From Nitrospirales bacterium (GTDB lineage: Bacteria; Nitrospirota; Nitrospiria; Nitrospirales; UBA8639): DNA of 19,790 nt. Positions 13,494 through 19,790 of this stretch are shown here, piece after piece. The first letter of the stretch is position 1; the number at the start of each line of letters is the position of its first letter. Under the pieces are notes generated by a model. That model did no database searches. It had not been told where the DNA came from and saw only the letters and a list, made by a program, of their open reading frames with translations. The position numbers were made by a program, and so were the translations under genes. The DNA lies in contig JACDDF010000004.1 in the NCBI GenBank assembly GCA_013817135.1, positions 1 through 19,790 of the forward strand. The letters are read 5' to 3'.

Positions 13494-14621
13494 TTAATCG
13501 AACATATTCTTGACTTTATCGAACAGGCCTTCTCCTTGTGTGTCCGTAGAAATTCCGCACTCCTCCGCATAGGCGGTAAGAAGTTCGTGTTGTTTGGGAG
13601 TCAGTTTGGTAGGAATTTCAATTTTAGTCCGAATCAGTTGATCCCCGCGAGTTTGGGATTTAAGCCCAGGGGCGCCTAAACCTTTGAGGCGGAGAATTTG
13701 ATCATGTTGGGTTCCTCCAGGGATCTTCACCATGGTGGTTCCATTTAAGGTTGGGACTTCAACTTTTCCTCCAAGTGTTGCTGTGACGAAATCCAAGCGT
13801 AAGTCATAAAGGATCTCTTGGCCTTTCCGTTGAAAGTGTGGATGGGGCCGTACATTGAGTGCCACATACAAATCACCAGGGGGTCCGCCATTCATCCCAT
13901 GCTCCCCTTCGTGGGAAAGACGAAGTCTCATGCCGGTTTCGACCCCAGCTGGAATGGTCACTGCCAAGAGCCGTTCCTTGTGAACGCGTCTTTGCCCCCT
14001 ACAGGTTTTGCATGGGTCGGCAATAACTTGTCCTGAACCTTGGCATTGCCCACAGGTTCGATTGATGGTGAAAAAACCTTGTTGCAAGCGAATTTGTCCA
14101 GCCCCACGGCATGCAGAACAGGGTTTGACGGCTTGGTCGGATTTCGCGCCGGTTCCATGGCAGGTTTCACAGACTTCCCAGCGAGGGATCTTGAGTTTAG
14201 CTTCCTTGCCATTGATGGCCTCTTCAAAGGAGATTTCTAAGTTATATTGAAGATCATTGCCTTGTTCGGCGCGATTTTGTCCTCTGCCACCACCGAAGAA
14301 ATCTTCAAAAATATCTCCAAACACATCTCCGAAGCCACCTCCTCCAAACCCGAATCCGTCGGTTCCTCCTCCACCTTGCCCAGCCGCTGCATGTCCAAAC
14401 ATGTCGTACTTTTTTCGGCGATCAGAATCGCTGAGCACTTCATAAGCCTCTCCGGCTTCCTTGAACTTTTCTTCGGCTGTTTTTTTCTGATTTGGGTCGG
14501 CATGCAAATCCGGGTGGTGTTGCCTGGCTAGCTTTCTAAAGCCTTTTTTAATCTCTTCCTCCGAGGCATTGCGGTCCACCCCGAGAATTTCATAATAATC
14601 TCGTTTTCCGGTCTGTGCCAT
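13494..14621 (-). CDS. dnaJ: Chaperone protein DnaJ (Hsp40)
   Basis: DnaJ binds unfolded proteins and stimulates the ATPase of DnaK in the cytoplasm. The 375-residue protein has a J domain (about 8-74) with HPD at 36-38 and a Gly/Phe-rich linker (about 80-113). Four zinc-finger repeats begin CETCHGTG (151-158), CSACRGAG (168-175), CGQCQGSG (190-197) and CKTCRGQR (204-211). Two C-terminal substrate-binding domains then run to about 350. The last zinc repeat ends in Arg instead of Gly, but all eight Cys ligands are intact. The gene lies 72 bp after dnaK with palindromes in the gap. Its own ribosome binding site is weak (GGA 9 nt upstream). Confidence 0.98.
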   Translation of the reverse strand: MAQTGKRDYYEILGVDRNASEEEIKKGFRKLARQHHPDLHADPNQKKTAEEKFKEAGEAYEVLSDSDRRKKYDMFGHAAAGQGGGGTDGFGFGGGGFGDVFGDIFEDFFGGGRGQNRAEQGNDLQYNLEISFEEAINGKEAKLKIPRWEVCETCHGTGAKSDQAVKPCSACRGAGQIRLQQGFFTINRTCGQCQGSGQVIADPCKTCRGQRRVHKERLLAVTIPAGVETGMRLRLSHEGEHGMNGGPPGDLYVALNVRPHPHFQRKGQEILYDLRLDFVTATLGGKVEVPTLNGTTMVKIPGGTQHDQILRLKGLGAPGLKSQTRGDQLIRTKIEIPTKLTPKQHELLTAYAEECGISTDTQGEGLFDKVKNMFD

Positions 14622-14685
14622 CAGCGTTGTCCAAAGGATGGAAAAATTGGGCAGTAAAGTATGAGCATGCGCATGAGTCTGCTCG

Positions 14686-14702
14686 AAGAATTTTTAATTC
14701 TT
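14686..14702. repeat. AT-rich inverted repeat at the dnaK stop
   Basis: AAGAATT-TTT-AATTCTT is a perfect 7-bp stem with a 3-nt loop that spans the dnaK stop codon. A second palindrome, CATGCGCATG, follows towards dnaJ at 14666-14675. Neither has the form of a strong intrinsic terminator. They may form RNA structure between the two genes. Confidence 0.5.
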
Positions 14703-16625
14703 GCCTTTATCAACTTCTTCAAATTCGGCATCCACAACTTTTTCCTCACTACCGGCGCCTTCACCACCAGAGGCTCCAGGGCCGTCTTCCGGTCCGGTCC
14801 CACCTGACGAGGCGTCAGTGGAGGCCTTCTTGTACATTTCTTCAGCTAATTTATGTGAGGCTGTGGTGAGGCTTTGCATGGCGGTTTTAATCGCTTCTAG
14901 GTCGGTTTCCTCCATGGCTTTACGGAGTGCGTCCACTGCTCCTGTGATGTTTGATTTTTCCGATTCCTCAATCTTGTCTCCATGTTCGCTCAAATTCTTT
15001 TCTGTACTATAAATAAGAGTATCGGCCTGATTCTTGACTTCGACCAATTCCCGTTTCTTTTTGTCTTCTTCGGTATGACTTTGAGCTTCCTTAACGAGAC
15101 GCTCAACTTCTTCCTTACTTAATCCACTAGATGCCGTGATCTTGATCGATTGTTCTTTCTGTGTCGCCATATCTTTGGCTGAGACATGCACAATTCCATT
15201 TGCGTCAATGTCAAAGGTGACTTCAACTTGCGGAACACCTCTTGGAGCCATGGGAAGCCCCACTAAATCAAACTGTCCCAACAGCTTATTGTCATTGGCC
15301 ATTTCCCGTTCGCCTTGGAAGACTCTGATGGTCACGGCAGTTTGGTTGTCGGCTGCGGTGGAAAAAATTTGGCTTTTTTTGGTGGGTATTGTGGTATTGC
15401 GTTCGATGAGTTTCGTGAAGATTCCACCTAGTGTTTCAATGCCGAGTGAGAGCGGGGTGACATCCAACAACAGGACATCTTTGACGTCTCCTTTCAGGAC
15501 TCCACCTTGAATGGCCGCACCGATTGCGACCACTTCATCAGGATTCACGCCACGATGGGGTTCTTTCCCGAAAAATTGCTTGACTCGTTCAATTACTTTT
15601 GGCATCCGAGTCATCCCACCCACCAACACGATTTCATTGATGTCACTGGTGGTCATATCAGCATCGGCCAGGGCTTTTTTGCAGGGTTCCATTGTCCGCT
15701 CAATTAAATCATTCACCAGTTGCTCGTATTTTGATCTGGTGAGCTTAAGCACCAAGTGTTTTGGTCCACTGGCATCGGCGGTAATGAAGGGTAAATTAAT
15801 TTCGGTCTCTTGGGAGGAGGAGAGTTCAATCTTTGCCCGTTCGGCTGCTTCTTTAAGTCGTTGAAGGGCCATTCGATCATTGCGTAAATCTATTCCTTGA
15901 TCTTTTTTAAATTCTTCAACCAACCAATCCATCACCCGAATATCAAAGTCGTCTCCGCCCAAAAAGGTATCACCATTAGTGGATTTGACTTCGAAGACTC
16001 CTTCTCCGATTTCCAGGATTGAAACGTCAAAGGTTCCACCACCCAGATCGTAGACGGCAATACGTTCATCTTTTTTCTTATCGAGTCCATAGGCGAGTGA
16101 CGCTGCAGTCGGCTCATTAATGATGCGCAAGACATTTAATCCCGCGATCTTTCCTGCGTCCTTGGTGGCTTGCCGTTGGCTATCATCAAAATAGGCGGGA
16201 ACCGTTATGACAGCATCTGTCACCTTTTCCCCTAAATAATCTTCAGCCGTTTGCTTCATTTTTTGAAGGATCATGGCTGAAACTTCTGCTGGACTATAGC
16301 TTTTCCCTCGGATGATGACGTGGGCATCCCCATTAGGGCCTTCAGCTGTTTTATAGGAAAGCCGGTTTGCTGCGTTTTTGACTTCAGGAGAGGAATGTTT
16401 TCTCCCCATCAGGCGCTTTACCGAATAAATAGTGTTTTCTGGGTTGGTAATGGCTTGCCGTTTGGCAATCTGTCCGACCAATCGTTCGTCTTTGTCGGTC
16501 AAGGCCACGATCGATGGTGTGGTCCGTCCGCCTTCTGAATTGGCGATGACAGTCGGGTCACCACCACTCATCACAGCGACGCAAGAATTTGTTGTTCCTA
16601 AGTCAATCCCAATAATTTTGCTCAT
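14694..16625 (-). CDS. dnaK: Chaperone protein DnaK (Hsp70)
   Basis: DnaK is the ATP-dependent Hsp70 that works with DnaJ and GrpE in protein folding and disaggregation. The 643-residue protein is full length. The nucleotide-binding domain has [14 protein letters not shown] (5-18), [14 protein letters not shown] (169-182), [14 protein letters not shown] (191-204) and [13 protein letters not shown] (332-344). The interdomain linker VLLLD (384-388) leads into the substrate-binding domain, then the helical lid, a Gly/Ser-rich tail and the conserved acidic end [10 protein letters not shown]. The start overlaps the grpE stop by 4 bp (ATGA). GGGAGGA within the last grpE codons is about 8 nt from the ATG, so grpE and dnaK translation are coupled. 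Confidence 0.99.
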   Translation of the reverse strand: MSKIIGIDLGTTNSCVAVMSGGDPTVIANSEGGRTTPSIVALTDKDERLVGQIAKRQAITNPENTIYSVKRLMGRKHSSPEVKNAANRLSYKTAEGPNGDAHVIIRGKSYSPAEVSAMILQKMKQTAEDYLGEKVTDAVITVPAYFDDSQRQATKDAGKIAGLNVLRIINEPTAASLAYGLDKKKDERIAVYDLGGGTFDVSILEIGEGVFEVKSTNGDTFLGGDDFDIRVMDWLVEEFKKDQGIDLRNDRMALQRLKEAAERAKIELSSSQETEINLPFITADASGPKHLVLKLTRSKYEQLVNDLIERTMEPCKKALADADMTTSDINEIVLVGGMTRMPKVIERVKQFFGKEPHRGVNPDEVVAIGAAIQGGVLKGDVKDVLLLDVTPLSLGIETLGGIFTKLIERNTTIPTKKSQIFSTAADNQTAVTIRVFQGEREMANDNKLLGQFDLVGLPMAPRGVPQVEVTFDIDANGIVHVSAKDMATQKEQSIKITASSGLSKEEVERLVKEAQSHTEEDKKKRELVEVKNQADTLIYSTEKNLSEHGDKIEESEKSNITGAVDALRKAMEETDLEAIKTAMQSLTTASHKLAEEMYKKASTDASSGGTGPEDGPGASGGEGAGSEEKVVDAEFEEVDKGKN

Positions 16626-17227
16626 ACGTGTATTCCTCCCTCTTCACCAGATTCTTCAGTAGAACCTGGTTCTGTCAGTTCTGTTTTTTCTTTCGCTACG
16701 CTTACCATAGCCGGGCGTAAAATGCGATCGTGCAATAAATATCCTTTTTGAAATTCTTCGATGACAGTGTTTGGATCCACACCTTCAGATTCCACCTGGG
16801 TCACTGCTTGATGGATAGCAGGATCAAAAGAGTTTCCCGTGGTGCATAGTTGTCGAACGCCAACTTTGCCCACGGTTTCCAGGAATTGTTTGTGGGTAAG
16901 CTCTACCCCCTCCAGTAAAGGGCCGCTGGTTCCTGCATCTTTCGCGCACTGAAGGGCTCGCTCAAGATTATCTATAATAGGAAGCAAATTTTTCAGTAAC
17001 GATTCATTGCCAAATCGAATAGAATCGCTCTGATCCCGCTGGGCCCGACGTTTGTAGTTTTCAAATTCTGCAGCCAGACGCAAATATTTATCTTGGGAAA
17101 TTTGGAGTTCTTCTTCTGGCGTTCCGCCACTCTCCGAAGTATTTCCTGTTGTGTCCTCCGTTGAATGTTCTTGAGGACCGACTTCTTCTGCAGTCGCTTC
17201 TTCAGCAGTTTCCTCTGTTGAGGACAT
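16622..17227 (-). CDS. grpE: Nucleotide exchange factor GrpE
   Basis: GrpE releases ADP from DnaK and can act as a thermosensor. From the chosen start the protein has 201 residues: an acidic, disordered N-terminus (1-40), a long coiled coil with [17 protein letters not shown] (49-65), and the beta-domain signature FDPAIHQAV (134-142) with [19 protein letters not shown] (157-175). Three in-frame ATGs exist (17284, 17257, 17227). The third is preferred because AAAAGG lies 8 nt upstream, whereas the others lack a ribosome binding site. The earlier starts would add only 10-19 residues. It is followed directly by dnaK with an ATGA overlap. No hrcA gene precedes it; coaX does. Confidence 0.95.
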   Translation of the reverse strand: MSSTEETAEEATAEEVGPQEHSTEDTTGNTSESGGTPEEELQISQDKYLRLAAEFENYKRRAQRDQSDSIRFGNESLLKNLLPIIDNLERALQCAKDAGTSGPLLEGVELTHKQFLETVGKVGVRQLCTTGNSFDPAIHQAVTQVESEGVDPNTVIEEFQKGYLLHDRILRPAMVSVAKEKTELTEPGSTEESGEEGGIHV

Positions 17228-17304
17228 GGATTTACCTTTTCCCGTTTGTTGCGTCATGAATGACCAATATGAAGAGAGAGACATTTCAAGTTGCTTATCG
17301 AAGT

Positions 17305-17332
17305 TAGATAGTCACTTCCTCTGGCAAGTCAA
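17305..17332 (-). promoter_or_regulatory. Likely sigma70-type promoter of grpE-dnaK-dnaJ
   Basis: Read leftwards, TTGACT (17332-17327, 5 of 6) and TATCTA (17310-17305, 3 of 6) are separated by 16 bp. Transcription would start near 17298, about 70 nt before the preferred grpE ATG. No CIRCE repeat (TTAGCACTC-N9-GAGTGCTAA) is present in the 170 bp upstream of grpE. Confidence 0.35.
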
Positions 17333-17399
17333 CCCATCCTCTTAAATTTCTTATGATTTTTGGTTAACAGAAAACAGTAGAAGATAGTGAAAGAAGTTA

Positions 17400-18173
17400 T
17401 CAACAGGAAGGGGTCATGCGATCATAGAGGAGCTTTAAACCCTCTAATGTAAGGTTTGGTCTAACCTCCTGAATAGTGTGAGAAATTGGAATAATCGTTT
17501 GAGCCAGTCCACCTGTTGCAATCACAAGTGCGGAATCTCCGATTTCCTGTTGTATTCTCCTCACGATTTCATCAACCAATCCAGCATATCCATACATTAT
17601 TCCTGCCTGCATACTGGAGGTTGTGTCTTTGCCAATCACGGACGCCGGGATAGCCAGATCAACTTTGGGAAGCTTTGCTGTTTTGGTGTGAAGGGTATCT
17701 GCTGCGCTTTTTAAGCCAGGGGCAATGGTTCCACCTAGGTACTCGCCCAGTTGGGTGACGATACAGAATGTGGTGGCGGTCCCAAAGTCCACAATAATCA
17801 GATATCGTCGATAGCGGGCAAAGGCTGCAGCCGCATTGACGAGACGGTCTGTCCCAATTTCATCGGGATTACTGTATCGGAGGATGAGCCCATGAGGACA
17901 TGTGCTCGTGACGATAAGGGGTTGTTGTCCGAGTAATGATTGGGCCAACATGTCAAAAATATGCGTGAGAGGGGGGACCACACTCGTGACAATACAGCCT
18001 GAAATGTCGTCTGGCAGGATTTTATGAAATTGAAGGAGGGAGCGAAGAACAATGCTGTATTCATCAGGGGTCTTGGAATGGTCGGTGGATAAGCGCCAGT
18101 GTGAGATCAGCGTGCTGTCTTGAAAAATGCCACACACAATATGGGAGTTACCAATGTCGATAGCTAAAAGCAT
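17400..18173 (-). CDS. coaX: Type III pantothenate kinase
   Basis: CoaX phosphorylates pantothenate in the first step of coenzyme A synthesis. It is an ASKHA-fold enzyme unrelated to CoaA and needs a monovalent cation. The 257-residue protein has the phosphate-binding MLLAIDIGNSHIVCGIF (1-17), GTDRLVNAAAAF (107-118, with the acidic catalytic residue Asp109), VDFGTATTF (128-136) and GGTIAPGLKSAADTLHTKTA (147-166). The ATG at 18173 is preferred over 18200 because relatives start right at the first strand. The upstream ATG has AAGG directly against it, and GGGGAG 12 nt before 18173 is usable but distant. The gene is 41 bp after birA. Confidence 0.95.
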   Translation of the reverse strand: MLLAIDIGNSHIVCGIFQDSTLISHWRLSTDHSKTPDEYSIVLRSLLQFHKILPDDISGCIVTSVVPPLTHIFDMLAQSLLGQQPLIVTSTCPHGLILRYSNPDEIGTDRLVNAAAAFARYRRYLIIVDFGTATTFCIVTQLGEYLGGTIAPGLKSAADTLHTKTAKLPKVDLAIPASVIGKDTTSSMQAGIMYGYAGLVDEIVRRIQQEIGDSALVIATGGLAQTIIPISHTIQEVRPNLTLEGLKLLYDRMTPSC

Positions 18174-18214
18174 TAAAAAAAGGCACTCCCCTTGAGCCAT
18201 CCTTCAGAGATGGG

Positions 18215-19039
18215 TCATTGTTGGTCGGTTGTGCGTAGATGAAGGATTTCCCCTGAATGAATATCTCGCATCCTAGCGGATTGTTCGTTTGGGTCGGAAG
18301 GGGAGGGGATGACTTTAAGTTGGCCATGTTCTCCTATGGAATGGGCCAGTCCCTTTAGTTGGCTTCCATCAGGGAACTGGACCTGAATCGTTTGTCCAAT
18401 CGTGACACACCAATTTCTGTATTCTACAAGTAAAGATTGAGGACCATTGGACCTCAGGTTTTCCCAATTTTCTTCCAAGGATGAGATCACTTTGATGATC
18501 AGCGCTTCTCTATCCAGAGGGCAATGACACTGGATATGCAGAGAAGTCGCACTGGCTTGAAGCTCTGATGGGAATTCGGATTGAGTAATGTTAACGTTAA
18601 TCCCGAATCCGATCACCACGCATGTCTGGTGTCCTGCATTCCGAAAGGAATCACATAACACGCCACCAAGTTTACGTCCTCCTATTAATAAGTCATTGGG
18701 CCACTTAAGATCGATACGAATTCCTGTCTGTTGTTCAAGTGCTTGGGCAATGGCCACACCGGCCATGTGGGGAATCCATCCTAAATATTGAATGGTTGTC
18801 TCAGGAACCAAAAGGAGAGATCCGTAAATATTGGACTTGCCTGGGGAAAACCATGACCGATCTAATCGACCTCGCCCCGCAGTTTGTCTGTCGGCCAGAA
18901 CGACGGTTCCGGAAAGTGCCTGGTCCTTGGCCCTTTCCATGGCAAACGCATTGGTTGAGACTAACTCATCAAAAATATAAAGGGTCTCGCCAATTTTTTT
19001 TAAGGGAAGAAGGGCGGCTAGTTTTTTGGAGGATAACAC
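18215..19039 (-). CDS. birA: Biotin--[acetyl-CoA-carboxylase] ligase (BirA, no DNA-binding domain)
   Basis: This enzyme activates biotin with ATP and transfers it to the biotin carboxyl carrier protein. The 274-residue protein is of the monofunctional type. It begins only about 20 residues before the catalytic domain and lacks the helix-turn-helix repressor domain of E. coli BirA. Visible motifs are STNAFAMERA (28-37), the biotinyl-AMP loop AGRGRLDRSWFSP (54-66), KWPNDLLIGGRKLGGVL (112-128, presumed catalytic Lys112) and GFGINVN (144-150). A C-terminal SH3-like domain follows after about 220. The start is GTG with no clear ribosome binding site, 27 bp after nadC. Close spacing suggests co-transcription of nadC, birA and coaX. 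Confidence 0.95.
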   Translation of the reverse strand: MLSSKKLAALLPLKKIGETLYIFDELVSTNAFAMERAKDQALSGTVVLADRQTAGRGRLDRSWFSPGKSNIYGSLLLVPETTIQYLGWIPHMAGVAIAQALEQQTGIRIDLKWPNDLLIGGRKLGGVLCDSFRNAGHQTCVVIGFGINVNITQSEFPSELQASATSLHIQCHCPLDREALIIKVISSLEENWENLRSNGPQSLLVEYRNWCVTIGQTIQVQFPDGSQLKGLAHSIGEHGQLKVIPSPSDPNEQSARMRDIHSGEILHLRTTDQQ

Positions 19040-19066
19040 GGATGGGGCAGAGGGTTAGAGTAAAAG

Positions 19067-19790
19067 TCAGGCTCGGTATTTTCGTTTTTGAGGACCTATT
19101 TTGGTTCCGAGCGGAGCCATGTCCATGGATAGGTCCATGGACGGGGCGGAATGTGTGAGTGCCCCAATCGAGATGAAATCCGGTCCGGCTTCTGCCATAT
19201 CTCGGACATTGTCCAAGGTCATGCCGCCTGATACTTCCACCAAGGCCTGTTTTTGAATAATGTCTATGGCCTGTCTGACATGATCGGGGGTCATGTTATC
19301 CAATAAAAGGACATCGGCTTCTCCCTTCAAGGCCTGTCGGACCTGAGGGATCGTTTCGACTTCCACGCAAATTCGAAGGCCATGCGGGGCATGTTGCCTT
19401 GCCCATAGACAAGTTTTGGTGATGTTCATCCGTTGGGATGCCATAACCATCAAGTGATTATCTTTAATGAGAATGCCATCATGGAGCGAGAGGCGATGAT
19501 TTTTCCCCCCGCCAAGGCGGACGGCCCATTTTTCTAAGGCCCGGAGTCCCGGTGTTGTTTTTCGTGTGTCCACTAAAGCGACCGGATAATCACGGACAGC
19601 CTCGCAGAACTGATGGGTGAGCGTGCTGATCCCCGAAAGCCGTTGGAGAAAATTCAGGGCAATTCGTTCGCCTTGAAGGAGCGACTGTGCCTTCCCTTTG
19701 AGGGTGAGGATAGGGGTTGACGGGCGCACCATGGTTCCATCGTCAAAATGCGTGGTGAATGCGATGCTTGAATCGACTGCTTGAAACACC
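19067..19790 (-). CDS. nadC: Nicotinate-nucleotide pyrophosphorylase (quinolinate phosphoribosyltransferase), 5' end outside window
   Basis: NadC converts quinolinate and PRPP to nicotinic acid mononucleotide, the last shared step of de novo NAD synthesis. About 241 C-terminal residues are visible, and roughly 40-55 N-terminal residues lie beyond the right edge. The apparent first residue in the window is an internal GTG, not a start. Motifs in order are GERIALNFLQRLSGIST, DTRKTTPGLRALEKWAVRLG, GGGKNHRLSLHDGILIKDNH, EVET, LLLDNM, EVSGGM and FISIGALTHSAPSMDLSMD, which supply the expected substrate-binding Arg, Lys, His, Glu and Asp residues. birA follows after 27 bp. Confidence 0.96.
   Translation of the reverse strand, partial: VFQAVDSSIAFTTHFDDGTMVRPSTPILTLKGKAQSLLQGERIALNFLQRLSGISTLTHQFCEAVRDYPVALVDTRKTTPGLRALEKWAVRLGGGKNHRLSLHDGILIKDNHLMVMASQRMNITKTCLWARQHAPHGLRICVEVETIPQVRQALKGEADVLLLDNMTPDHVRQAIDIIQKQALVEVSGGMTLDNVRDMAEAGPDFISIGALTHSAPSMDLSMDMAPLGTKIGPQKRKYRA

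Noticed and set aside
17267..17290. Sigma32-like heat-shock promoter (CTTGAAA ... CTTCATAT) before the preferred grpE start
   Set aside because: The spacer is only 9 bp, shorter than the usual 11-16, and the -10 half is incomplete.
1..19790. Mobile elements, CRISPR arrays, toxin-antitoxin or defence genes
   Set aside because: No transposase or integrase motifs, no regularly spaced repeats and no defence-type domains were found. The gene content is core metabolism and maintenance.

Overview
The window reads as a chromosomal housekeeping segment of a Gram-negative bacterium, most likely a Nitrospira relative (phylum Nitrospirota). This placement is inference. It rests on the overall protein character, a heme-binding chlorite-dismutase-family protein beside an export-directed IPT/TIG protein and a YCF48-like propeller protein in a genome with no photosynthetic genes in view, and a base composition of roughly half G+C, which would suit a moderate-GC lineage such as that of N. 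marina. No phage, transposon, CRISPR array, rRNA or tRNA gene was found.

Layout. Positions 1-1263 hold two leftward genes: the start of an unrecognised gene running off the left edge, and a chlorite-dismutase-family protein that looks like a coproheme decarboxylase (HemQ/ChdC) rather than a chlorite-degrading enzyme. From 1723 to 12695 every gene points right: a small unknown protein, cinA, thpR (overlapping cinA by 17 bp), recA, alaS, mltG and a RidA-family protein. After a 500-bp gap come an exported five-repeat IPT/TIG protein and an exported seven-repeat YCF48-like propeller protein whose start overlaps the IPT/TIG stop. From 12720 to the right edge every gene points left. In transcription order these are nadC (5' end outside the window), birA, coaX, grpE, dnaK, dnaJ and rsmE.

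How the genes work together. cinA-thpR-recA is a DNA/RNA/nucleotide maintenance cluster, and the cinA-ligT-recA order is also known from Deinococcus and Thermus. alaS supplies charged tRNA, mltG sets glycan strand length in the cell wall, and RidA removes reactive enamines. nadC, birA and coaX serve NAD, biotin and CoA metabolism. grpE-dnaK-dnaJ is the Hsp70 machine, followed by the ribosomal RNA methyltransferase rsmE.

The least explained parts are these. (1) The IPT/TIG plus YCF48-like pair: all six cysteines of the first protein lie in three adjacent Cys-Cys pairs inside similar loops. (2) An exact 12-bp direct repeat flanks the space just upstream of recA. (3) The 500-bp non-coding stretch before the IPT/TIG gene contains a 14-bp perfect palindrome beside a -10-like hexamer. 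(4) The hemQ-like gene is bounded by a long perfect hairpin downstream and an AT-rich palindrome in its leader.
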